Notes under the pieces: model-generated | Told to the model about the DNA's origin: nothing | The model's input: only the letters and a program-made list of their open reading frames with translations | Databases searched by the model: none | Source of the DNA: Paenibacillus terricola | GTDB lineage: Bacteria > Bacillota > Bacilli > Paenibacillales > Paenibacillaceae | Direction: 5' to 3' | Length of the DNA: 64,000 bases | Assembly (NCBI RefSeq): GCF_014779765.1 | Contig: NZ_JACXZA010000005.1 | Span: 557,013-621,012, forward strand | Made by a program: the position numbers and the translations under genes | Shown here: positions 44,788 to 51,827 of the stretch, piece by piece | How positions within the stretch are numbered: position 1 is the stretch's first letter | Layout of the letters: every line of letters starts with the position of its first letter

Positions 44788-46297
44788 TGTGCTGTCCCCC
44801 TGCCTCTAGCTCGATCGCCTCTATGCGTTCCACCATCGATCCGTAACCTTTGGTCGCCTGCGTAATATAGCCCAGCACGGTTTCGCTCCAGCCATAGATG
44901 TAGAACGTATTCGCGTCAAGCGGCGGCACCATACTGCTGCGATAGGGTGAAATATCGATGATGAACGCTTTCACATCGCGATTCACCTTCGATCGGTACT
45001 TCGCCAGCTCCACATAGAACGGACTTCCATAGTTCTGCTGCTCATCGGTGATGATAATGATCTGATCCACATGCTCCCGCTCTGTGCGAAGCTTCCGTAC
45101 AGGTGCTCCTGTGTCGGTGCCGCCGCGAGCGCGAATTCGATCCGCCTGCGTCAAAATGCTATCTACCCGCGATGGCTTCGCGTCCTCAACGGTCGTATCA
45201 AACAGCCAGAACAACGAGCTGCCTTGTGTTTTCTTATATAAAGCAAGCGCGAATACAGAACCAGTCTGCAAATATTGCCCTTCCATCGAGCCCGAGATAT
45301 CAAGAAAAATCGCCGTCCGGCCCTCCAAGTCAGGCAGGTTCGAGAACGTATACTCGACTGCAACTCGAAGCGCGTCGCGGATAGCTTCCTGCTTAACCTG
45401 CCGATAGGCAGTCGCGAAACGGAAAGGCAGAATCCGTGACTTCGCAAGCGCACGAGGGTCTGTCAGTCGATTAACAACGCGATCGAGGCAGTAACGGTCC
45501 TGCAATACGCCCGCACGGTCCAACGCATTCAGGTTGCGAAGCAGCGCGAAAGTCGGCATCTGCTCCATTAGTTGCTCCCATACCAGCTTCGTCGGCTTGA
45601 TGACGCCCGTAACGACCTCATGCGGCAGTCTTCCTGCTTCGATCCAATACACCTGTTCCACTTCTGTCTTGGCGCGCTTCAAATATTCCAAACCCTCTAC
45701 TTGCGGGATAAGCGATAAATTCGCCTCTTGGCCGCGCAAGTAACGGAACAGTGCTTGCTGCTTCAGATCGGCCGGCTTCGGATGCGCCGTCGCAATCGCA
45801 TCGCCAAGGCTGTAGCCTCTACCGCGTCCATTGTACTTGATCGCCCAATATTCGGTTACGTTCGCGAGGAATCGATTGACCTGACGCTTAACCGCACGAC
45901 CGCCCTGTCCGCGTCCCATGCCGCTCAAGATCGTCAGGAAGTCTGACAGATCCGAAGGGATACGCACCACCTGGAGAAAAATCTTGCTGAACAAGTCTGG
46001 ACGATATACCGACAGCACCGCCAAGCCAAACAACGGCTGCAACCGCATATAGCCCTCATTGCGAGCGAATACGAGCGCCTTGGCCATGAACTGCGGATTG
46101 CTCTCCGCCATCTCGCAGTGCAGCGCCTCTGCTTCCTGCAGCAGCTCCTGCTGGTCTGCATAGAACGTATTGCCTACTGTATTCGTCACGAGCGTCTGCA
46201 CATACTGTTCCTCTGCAGAACGTATGTAGGCTGGGAAACCCTCGCGGTTGGTCGTTGTCGGTTTCATAGCGGCGAACAATTTTTTAGCGATGCTCAT
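44762..46297 (-). CDS. rsr: Ro60 orthologue (Rsr, TROVE domain plus vWA domain)
   Basis: The ATG at 46297 (MSIAKKLFAAMKPTTTN) has GGGGG eight bases upstream; a 32-codon upstream extension lacks one and would run into the short Y RNA. Residues ~15-320 are the helical-repeat TROVE ring: GFPAYIRSAEEQYVQTLVTNTVGNTFY, FLTILSGMGRGQGGRAVKRQVNRFL and ALAKSRILPFRFATAY. The C-terminal vWA domain has a MIDAS site: FLDISGSMEG, GGTDTGAP and IIITDEQQ. Ro60 rings bind Y RNAs outside the ring and misfolded RNA ends in the cavity, and tether an exonuclease. Length (511) is normal. It is co-directional with both Y RNAs. Confidence 0.93.
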   Translation of the reverse strand: MSIAKKLFAAMKPTTTNREGFPAYIRSAEEQYVQTLVTNTVGNTFYADQQELLQEAEALHCEMAESNPQFMAKALVFARNEGYMRLQPLFGLAVLSVYRPDLFSKIFLQVVRIPSDLSDFLTILSGMGRGQGGRAVKRQVNRFLANVTEYWAIKYNGRGRGYSLGDAIATAHPKPADLKQQALFRYLRGQEANLSLIPQVEGLEYLKRAKTEVEQVYWIEAGRLPHEVVTGVIKPTKLVWEQLMEQMPTFALLRNLNALDRAGVLQDRYCLDRVVNRLTDPRALAKSRILPFRFATAYRQVKQEAIRDALRVAVEYTFSNLPDLEGRTAIFLDISGSMEGQYLQTGSVFALALYKKTQGSSLFWLFDTTVEDAKPSRVDSILTQADRIRARGGTDTGAPVRKLRTEREHVDQIIIITDEQQNYGSPFYVELAKYRSKVNRDVKAFIIDISPYRSSMVPPLDANTFYIYGWSETVLGYITQATKGYGSMVERIEAIELEAGGQHNDSGSDKE

Positions 46298-46346
46298 CGG
46301 TATTACCCCCTTTATATAAGGAACATTCTTTGTTTTGGGAAAAGAA

Positions 46347-46434
46347 AGAGCGAGGAAAGATGCGAGAAAGCGATGCGGAGCATTCGTCCGCAATAACAGT
46401 TGGATAGAAGTAGCCCTCTCTAGCGCCTCGCTCT
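46347..46434 (-). ncRNA. Short Y RNA (second copy, no tRNA-like module)
   Basis: Minus strand 46434 to 46347. AGAGCGAGG (46434-46426) pairs with CCTCGCTCT (46355-46347). A 5/8 internal loop (CGCTA opposite GCATCTTT) follows, then GAGAGGG (46420-46414) pairs with CTTTCTC (46370-46364). The distal part contains a GCGGA/TCCGC hairpin. This is the same plan, loop sizes and loop bases as the longer RNA upstream, with compensating base changes in both helices. It lies 17 bases after that RNA and ~37 bases before the rsr ribosome site. A T-rich run (TTTCTTTT) follows the closing helix. Confidence 0.78.
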
Positions 46435-46451
46435 AATGTCATATATGTAAC

Positions 46452-46587
46452 AATCGTTGAGGAAAAAGGCGGAAAGGAACATGCTGCTCTACCAACTGAG
46501 CTACTCTGCCTTGCGGCAAAGGTTGGACTCGAACCAACGACAAGCCGATTAGAAGTCGAAGTAACCCTTCCTAACGCCTCAACGATT
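46452..46587 (-). ncRNA. YrlA-type Y RNA with circularly permuted tRNA mimic
   Basis: Minus strand 46587 to 46452, ~136 nt. AATCGTTGAGG pairs with CCTCAACGATT (11 bp). A 5/8 internal loop follows (CGTTA opposite GCCTTTTT), then GGAAGGG with CCTTTCC (7 bp, one G-U). Inside is a permuted tRNA: an anticodon-arm-like hairpin with loop CTTCTAA (~46558-46544). Then a T-arm GTTGG-TTCGAGT-CCAAC (46538-46522) and an acceptor CTTTGCC / GGCAGAG closed by GCAA (46521-46504). Then TA (positions 8-9) and a D-arm GCTC-AGTTGGTA-GAGC (46501-46486). Y RNAs with tRNA-like modules are known beside bacterial Ro60 genes. Confidence 0.88.
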
Positions 46588-46621
46588 CATGTCGTCTCCG
46601 CCTTGCGGCCTCGACTTCACA

Positions 46622-46775
46622 ACCTGATTGTCTCCGAATTCCACCTTCGCGAACAGGGCGTAAGTATGGCGAGACAAGGTGAAATTTCTGCCGCCTACCT
46701 TTAAACGGTGCAGTAAATTTCATTCCGGAGAAATCCAAGCCTAGTATTAGGTGAAACATATACTTTCTTGGATTC
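46622..46775 (-). other. Structured leader upstream of Y RNAs: three successive hairpins
   Basis: On the minus strand: AATCCAAG/CTTGGATT (46774-46731). Then a 12-bp stem with one bulge, TGAAATTT-CTGC / GCAG-AAATTTCA (46722-46680). Then TTGTCTC/GAGACAA extended by ACC/GGT across a 3-base bulge (46680-46622). They may be part of a common Y RNA precursor, a further small RNA, or operator sites for the WYL proteins. Confidence 0.45.
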
Positions 46776-46808
46776 AATAAAAACTTTCCATTTCCCCCAG
46801 TTGACGGG

Positions 46809-46819
46809 CTTGTTACAAT
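46809..46819 (+). promoter_or_regulatory. Candidate extended -10 promoter for WYL gene pair
   Basis: TGTTACAAT contains a TGN extension and TACAAT, about 47 bases before the GTG start. The upstream -35 position (TTTCCC) is poor, and TTGACG at 46801 is too close to serve. An activator may be needed. Confidence 0.35.
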
Positions 46820-46865
46820 GGAGCCATTACACTTAAAGCCCGGACAGAACGAGGAGGAGTGGACA

Positions 46866-48185
46866 GTGGCTAGAGAAAGCTTTGACAAAGAGGTGCAGCT
46901 GCTTCGACTGCTGGCGCTCGCAGGCGGCGCCTATAACCGCCAGCAATTCGCAGCGCGGCTCGGTATCTCCGTACATACTTACGACAAGACGATGCGCTAT
47001 CTGAAAGAAATGTTAAGCTCGCTCAAGCAGCCACTGTCTCCCGAGCAGGAGACGGAGTTATCCGAAGGGCTTCGCTACAATTACTATGAATCGGCTGACC
47101 CGCTGCTGCTGTTCCTCTTCCGCGCCAAGTCGCTGAAGGAATCGGAGAGCGTGCGACTCGCCGTTATATTGACCGCCTTGCAGGAGCAATCCCTAACCGC
47201 GAAAGAACTGCTCGACTGCTGCAGCGAGACGATGCCGACCGACTATGCAAGCCCTGACGAGAAAACGATCCGCGGCGATCTCAAATACCTAGAGGAAGTC
47301 GGCGTCATCGTCCGCGCTTCAGAGAGTCGTCCCTACCGCTACACGGCGGCGAACGGATTGATCAACGAGCTGTCGGATGACGAACTGCTTGATCTATATG
47401 ATTTCGTCGACGTGATGGCGAATACGCAGGTGCCTTCCGTACAGGGTTATCTGCTTCGCGATACGCTGAAGAAGGCATTACGGAAGCGCGGCTTCGATTC
47501 AGCGGTAGCTGAGACGCATCTATATAAGTACCACTACCACTCGCGTATTCTCGATGAAGCGCATCTGCACACGATACACCGCGCGATCCGCGAGCGGCGC
47601 TGGGTGCATTTTATATACCATGCCCCTCGCAAAGGGAAAAACTACTCGGCTAAGAACACGAATCCGCTGTTCGAGCGTGAAGAGCAGAACGAACCACAAC
47701 CCCTCCTACCGATTCGCGTTATCTATGACCACCAATACGGGCGTTGGTACCTGATCGGACATACGAAGCGGAATGCAATTGCGAAATATCGCATGGAAGG
47801 CATTACGCAGATCGAGGAAGGCGAGGCCGCTTCCGAAGAAGAGTTTGAGCGGCATTTGAGCACAGTCGAGCGGCAGATGGCGCACAGCTGGGTCGTGGAT
47901 ACGCTGCGGCCGATTAAGGTTGTGGCGAGATTTTTTAATCCGCCTGGTCCTAACTTCATTCGGGATCGTGTCGAAGCGCAGGGCCAATGGGGGACGATTA
48001 CAGAGGAATCCGACGAATCGTTCCTCTACGAGATTATGGTCAACGGTATTTATGAGATTAAACCGTGGCTTAGAAGTTTCGGTTCCAGCTGCGAGGTGCT
48101 TCAGCCGGCATGGCTGCGTAAGGAGTTTATTGCGGAGTGGAAGGAGATTCAGGCCCATTATGAACCCGTTCGAGAAAATATTTAA
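46866..48185 (+). CDS. WYL-domain transcriptional regulator 1
   Basis: GTG 46866 is preferred because GAGGAGGAG lies just upstream; the earlier ATG at 46818 has none. Of 439 residues, the N-terminal part is a DeoR-like HTH (LLRLLALAGGAYNRQQFAARLGISVHTYDKTMRYL). A second winged region follows at ~130-190 (DEKTIRGDLKYLEEVGVIVRAS). The WYL domain (~250-340) carries YDHQYGRWYLIGH. The C-terminal WCX-like part ends GSSCEVLQPAWLRKEFI. WYL domains bind nucleic acid or nucleotide ligands. It diverges from the rsr/Y RNA unit, so it is the likely regulator of it. Confidence 0.87.
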   Translation: MARESFDKEVQLLRLLALAGGAYNRQQFAARLGISVHTYDKTMRYLKEMLSSLKQPLSPEQETELSEGLRYNYYESADPLLLFLFRAKSLKESESVRLAVILTALQEQSLTAKELLDCCSETMPTDYASPDEKTIRGDLKYLEEVGVIVRASESRPYRYTAANGLINELSDDELLDLYDFVDVMANTQVPSVQGYLLRDTLKKALRKRGFDSAVAETHLYKYHYHSRILDEAHLHTIHRAIRERRWVHFIYHAPRKGKNYSAKNTNPLFEREEQNEPQPLLPIRVIYDHQYGRWYLIGHTKRNAIAKYRMEGITQIEEGEAASEEEFERHLSTVERQMAHSWVVDTLRPIKVVARFFNPPGPNFIRDRVEAQGQWGTITEESDESFLYEIMVNGIYEIKPWLRSFGSSCEVLQPAWLRKEFIAEWKEIQAHYEPVRENI

Positions 48186-48999
48186 TTACCAGATGCTCTC
48201 GCGGCTCGATGAGTCGAACGCCTTCGCGCTGACCGCACAAGAGCGCACTTGGCTGAAGACACTGCTTGCTGATCCGTCAGCGGTCAATGCCTTCACCTCG
48301 GATACACTCGGTAAACTGCACGGACTGCTCGCGGAAGAAGCCTCGACCGATATTCGCGGCATCATTATCGAGAAAGCCAAAAGCCGGGAGAAACATGTGT
48401 ACCACCCGCTGCTGCGCCCCTTAAGGCGTATCATTGCGCAAGGTCACGGCTGCCATATCTCGTACCGGCTCAAAAACGGCGACAAGCGGCATCAGTTCGG
48501 CCTTCCGCTCAAGCTCGAATACAGCATGGTGAAACGGGAATGGTACTTGCTCTGGTACAGCACACGCGGCCGCATGCTGATGGCGACCAAACTGGTCAAT
48601 TTGATCTCGGCTGATGCGGTTGAACTGACCGCTGAACGAACAGCATCACTCCACAGCCGCGCCGCCGAATTGCTCGATAAACGCAAGCAGCATGCCGTCA
48701 TCGAGGTGATTCGCATGTACAACGAGGAGCTGTCCCGCATCCTCTATGCGTTCTCATGCTTCGACAAGACGGTCAGTTATGACGAGCAGGCTGATCGGTA
48801 TCATATTCACGTTACGTATCCCGCTGATGAAGGCGAGTATTTGCTATCTAAGATCCGTTTTCTAGGTCTTCGCATTCGTGTCACGGAAGACGATTACTTG
48901 AAGCGGCGTATGCTAGAGTCTTCATCCAAGGCGCTTGCGCGGTATGGAATTGGAGCCGAGAGAGACGATGGCGATACCTCGTCCTCAATGGGGAAATAA
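48160..48999 (+). CDS. WYL-domain protein 2, no clear HTH
   Basis: ATG 48160 lies inside the end of the preceding WYL gene (26-base overlap), with AAGGAG 13 bases upstream, so translation is coupled. The 279-residue protein has a WYL-like core, HGCHISYRLKNGDKRHQFGLPLKLEYSMVKREWYLLWYSTRGRML, and a C-terminal WCX-like region (YHIHVTYPADEGEYLLSKIRFLGLRIRV). The first ~80 residues (MNPFEKIFNYQMLSRLDESNAF...) show no obvious helix-turn-helix. It probably pairs with regulator 1, as in two-WYL systems such as PafBC. Confidence 0.82.
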   Translation: MNPFEKIFNYQMLSRLDESNAFALTAQERTWLKTLLADPSAVNAFTSDTLGKLHGLLAEEASTDIRGIIIEKAKSREKHVYHPLLRPLRRIIAQGHGCHISYRLKNGDKRHQFGLPLKLEYSMVKREWYLLWYSTRGRMLMATKLVNLISADAVELTAERTASLHSRAAELLDKRKQHAVIEVIRMYNEELSRILYAFSCFDKTVSYDEQADRYHIHVTYPADEGEYLLSKIRFLGLRIRVTEDDYLKRRMLESSSKALARYGIGAERDDGDTSSSMGK

Positions 49000-49030
49000 G
49001 CGTGGCTGAACTAACTCAGCCGCGCTTTAT
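48998..49030. terminator. Terminator between WYL pair and small membrane gene
   Basis: AAGCGTGGCTGA-ACTAAC-TCAGCCGCGCTTTATTTTT; the stem starts at the WYL2 stop codon. Confidence 0.85.
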
Positions 49031-49211
49031 TTTTGACTGTATGACTTCTTCTTATTTTTATAATCCGAATAATCATTACAATCACTAACAGCAGCAATAG
49101 TCCTAGGTACAGATAGAACTTCGCGTCATTATCTCCCCAGCGGCTCACGACTTGGATGAGATTCGAAGCAATTAGAATAAAGCCGAAAAAGAACATGCCG
49201 TAGTTATTCAT
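49011..49211 (-). CDS. 66-residue two-helix membrane protein
   Basis: ATG 49211 with AGGGGGT nine bases upstream. MNNYGMFFFGFILIASNLIQV is one helix. KFYLYLGLLLLLVIVMIIRIIKI is a second, followed by a basic tail. It resembles short membrane proteins of unknown role common in Bacillota. Its end overlaps the terminator of the WYL pair. Confidence 0.65.
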   Translation of the reverse strand: MNNYGMFFFGFILIASNLIQVVSRWGDNDAKFYLYLGLLLLLVIVMIIRIIKIRRSHTVKNKARLS

Positions 49212-49392
49212 CCTCTACCCCCTATAAATTGCAGTGAAATTCTAACGAACGGTAGGAAGATTATAAACGAGACTCGCATATCTGTAAAATTAACCCATGA
49301 GTTAGAATCTGTTACACTCATGTCGACCGAACTTAACCAACTTGCAAATATGAAAAATGGCCCTCTAAACTTCGTTGTGTGCAAATATGCAA

Positions 49393-49426
49393 AAAGCCTC
49401 ATCCACATCATGGATGAAGGCTCTAT
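49393..49426 (-). terminator. Terminator after YdjG-like gene
   Basis: Minus strand AGCCTTCATCCATGATGTGGATGAGGCTTTTT; long stem and T5 tail. Confidence 0.85.
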
Positions 49427-49441
49427 TTTGTCGAATATGCG

Positions 49442-50566
49442 CTACGTTTGGCTCTGTGCGTACAGATAAGCGACAACCCCTGCGACAGCGAGGCAGGCTA
49501 GCACAAAGAATGTAATTTTCCAAGGACTGCGCGGTACGCGTCCCGATACACTGCCGGTCTCGCCGTTCACCATGTAGCGGTATGTCTTATTGTTATAGCG
49601 ATAGTTCGCATTCCACACCGGCAGCAGGATGTGCTTATAGGTCTGATCATAGTAGGTCGTGTCGATGCTTAGATGACGAATCTCGTCGCCGCCGATTCGA
49701 TGACGAATCTCACCGTTCAATTCCCCATCGATTCGTGATTTCGCTTCGCGCCAGCCATCCTTGAGCGAGACGGAATACCGTTCCGCGATAAATCCGCTTA
49801 AGTACTCCGGCTTATAAGGCGCAAGCTGCTCCAGTCGATAATCATTCAATTTGCGAAGCAGCGCGCCGTCGTACTGCCCGGAGGCGGGAATCAGCACATC
49901 GTTGAAGAAATGCTCATGCGTGCCGCTCGTCCAATGCCATACCGTATAACGGACCTGCACCGTGTAAGTCTCTGTCTTGCCGTTAACGACACGCGTCCGC
50001 GTCTCCGTCCGGTAATGGTATACGCCAACCTCGGCTGAATAGGAGGACGTCGTCTCGCTGTCGAACGTCCAGAACGGCACGTAGATGCCATTCAGATTGG
50101 AACTGACCGACTGCTTCTTGAACGCATTCGGAATGAACCAGCGTTTCTTCCGCCAAGCATTGAACGATGCCGTCGCCTGCTCCTTCGAAATATGGAACGG
50201 AATGACCGATTCGGGCCGGATACTGCCCGGATTGCCCTGCGGCAGCACCTTGGGCGAACCGCAGAAGCCGCATACCGCAGCCGTCTGACCTGCGGGAAGC
50301 AGCATCTCGCCGCCGCAGTTGCCGCACTTGATCACCTGCTGCTCCGTCCCCCAATCCTTCAGCGCATCATTGTCTTCATCGGTAAAATCAAGCTCGTACT
50401 CCGTCGGCTCATCGCCCCCTGTTCGGCCCTCGATCGGTTTCTCGCTGCCGCAATAACGGCATTTGAGCGTTTGGCTCGCCGTATCGAACTGCATCTGGCC
50501 GCCGCAGCTCGGGCACGGAAAAGTCGCTATCGGCTCCTTCGCCGTTGCCGGCTCATGTTCTCCCAT
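49442..50566 (-). CDS. Zinc-ribbon membrane protein (YdjG-like)
   Basis: ATG 50566 with AGGTGG upstream. Two zinc ribbons open the protein: FPCPSCGG...LKCRYCGS (~17-40) and IKCGNCGG...AVCGFCGS (~78-103). A Tyr/Trp-rich domain follows (YVPFWTFDSETTSSYSAEVGVYHY) with NGIYVPFW. One C-terminal helix (ITFFVLACLAVAGVVAYLYA) completes it. In B. subtilis, YdjG-type membrane proteins recruit the SPFH protein YdjI and PspA to the membrane. The next upstream gene here is YdjI-like, 12 bases away, supporting that reading. Confidence 0.78.
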   Translation of the reverse strand: MGEHEPATAKEPIATFPCPSCGGQMQFDTASQTLKCRYCGSEKPIEGRTGGDEPTEYELDFTDEDNDALKDWGTEQQVIKCGNCGGEMLLPAGQTAAVCGFCGSPKVLPQGNPGSIRPESVIPFHISKEQATASFNAWRKKRWFIPNAFKKQSVSSNLNGIYVPFWTFDSETTSSYSAEVGVYHYRTETRTRVVNGKTETYTVQVRYTVWHWTSGTHEHFFNDVLIPASGQYDGALLRKLNDYRLEQLAPYKPEYLSGFIAERYSVSLKDGWREAKSRIDGELNGEIRHRIGGDEIRHLSIDTTYYDQTYKHILLPVWNANYRYNNKTYRYMVNGETGSVSGRVPRSPWKITFFVLACLAVAGVVAYLYAQSQT

Positions 50567-50578
50567 GTCGAGCCACCT

Positions 50579-51688
50579 CTACACTTTCGTGCCGCAGCCG
50601 GAGCAGAACTTCGCTCCCGGTTGAAGCTCGCCGCCGCATTCGGAGCAGAACTTGCGAACCGGACGAGCCGCACCGCACTCTGGGCAAAATTTATCGTTCG
50701 CGCTGAGCGTATGGCTGCAGCTGCCGCATTTTTCGCCGCTTCCACTCTGCGTGGGCTGCGATTGCTGCGACTGTTGCTGCTGCCCTGCCTGCGATCCCGC
50801 CGCGCCATTAGCCGGTTGCTGCTGCTGTGCAGCGCCATTCATCATCTGATTGATCATCTGCCCCATTGCCATGCCAGCGCCTAGTCCTGCACCAGTACCT
50901 GCAAGGCCGCCGCTCGGATTGTTCGCCGCATCGCGGATCGACTCCGCCGTCTGGAACTTCATATATTGGTCGAGATTGCCGACGATGTTCATCGAAGAAC
51001 GCTTGTCGATCATCTTCTCCACTTCATCCGGCAGCGAGATATTCTCGATGACGAAGCCCATCAGCGCCAGTCCGATCGCATCGAACTGAGGCGCCAGCTT
51101 TTGAGCCGTCTGCTTGCTTAATTCATCATAATGCATGGCCAGGTCAATGACCGGAATAGCCGATTCCGCTATCAGGTCGCTGACTGCCGACACGATCATC
51201 GTTTTGAAGAAACCGCCGATCTGATCTGCGTTGAAGCTTGTATGTGAACCAAGCATGCCCTTCATGAATGCTGCAGGATCATATACTTTGAACGAGTAGT
51301 TACCGAAGCCGCGCGCTCGGACGATACCGAACTCTTGGTCACGCATAATAACCGGATTCGTCGTGCCCCACTTCTGGTCCGTAATCATTGTCGTCTTCAC
51401 GAAATAAATATCTGCCTTGAACGGCGAGTTGAATCCATGCTTCCAGGAGCGAAGCGCCGTTAGAATCGGCATGTTCTGCGTGCTCAGCTCATAACGGCCC
51501 GGTGCGAATACGTCAGCGATCGTACCCTCGTTGAGAAAAATCGCCGCCTGTCCTTCGCGAACTGTCAGCTGCGCGCCCATCTTGATGGCATTATCATAAG
51601 CAGGAAAACGATACACGAGCGATTCGGTATCCTCCACCCATTCGATTACTTCAACAAACTGGCCTCTAAGAAATGAAAACAGTCCCAT
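50579..51688 (-). CDS. SPFH-domain protein with C-terminal zinc ribbons (YdjI-like)
   Basis: The start at 51688 (MGLFSFLRGQFVEVIEWVED) has AAGGAGG upstream. Residues ~1-260 form the SPFH/virion-core-like domain (LTVREGQAAIFLNEGTIADVFAPGRYEL, TGPRPGF-like GIVRARGFGNYSFKVYDP). A Gly/Ala/Met-rich and Gln-rich linker follows (~265-315). Two zinc ribbons end it: EKCGSCSHTLSANDKFCPECG and KFCSECGGELQPGAKFCSGCG. YdjI acts in the cytosol at stressed membranes together with PspA. No pspA or ydjH is adjacent. Confidence 0.85.
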   Translation of the reverse strand: MGLFSFLRGQFVEVIEWVEDTESLVYRFPAYDNAIKMGAQLTVREGQAAIFLNEGTIADVFAPGRYELSTQNMPILTALRSWKHGFNSPFKADIYFVKTTMITDQKWGTTNPVIMRDQEFGIVRARGFGNYSFKVYDPAAFMKGMLGSHTSFNADQIGGFFKTMIVSAVSDLIAESAIPVIDLAMHYDELSKQTAQKLAPQFDAIGLALMGFVIENISLPDEVEKMIDKRSSMNIVGNLDQYMKFQTAESIRDAANNPSGGLAGTGAGLGAGMAMGQMINQMMNGAAQQQQPANGAAGSQAGQQQQSQQSQPTQSGSGEKCGSCSHTLSANDKFCPECGAARPVRKFCSECGGELQPGAKFCSGCGTKV

Positions 51689-51780
51689 CGATAAGCCTCC
51701 TTCACGTGCTTCCAATATCTTTTAATTATGAGATAACCTCCACCGAAGTTCAATAGGGTATGATTGTCCATGTTCAAACA

Positions 51781-51815
51781 AGAAGAGGCAGTCCTACGGG
51801 ACAGCCTCTTCTGTA
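51781..51815 (-). terminator. Terminator after OatA-like gene
   Basis: AAGAGGC-T-GTCC / GGAC-T-GCCTCTT hairpin, 13 bases after the stop. Confidence 0.75.
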
Positions 51816-51827
51816 TGTATGCATTAA

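Noticed and set aside
46298-46393. N-terminal extension of Rsr
   Set aside because: The upstream ATG has no ribosome site, the extra residues do not look like TROVE sequence, and they overlap the short Y RNA.
46486-46560. Ordinary tRNA-Arg(UCU) gene
   Set aside because: The parts are in permuted order, the acceptor stem is closed by GCAA, there is no free CCA end, and the module is enclosed by a Y RNA helix.
46571-46888. 105-residue minus-strand protein in the Y RNA leader
   Set aside because: No ribosome site or family-like sequence; the region is explained by RNA hairpins and the WYL promoter.
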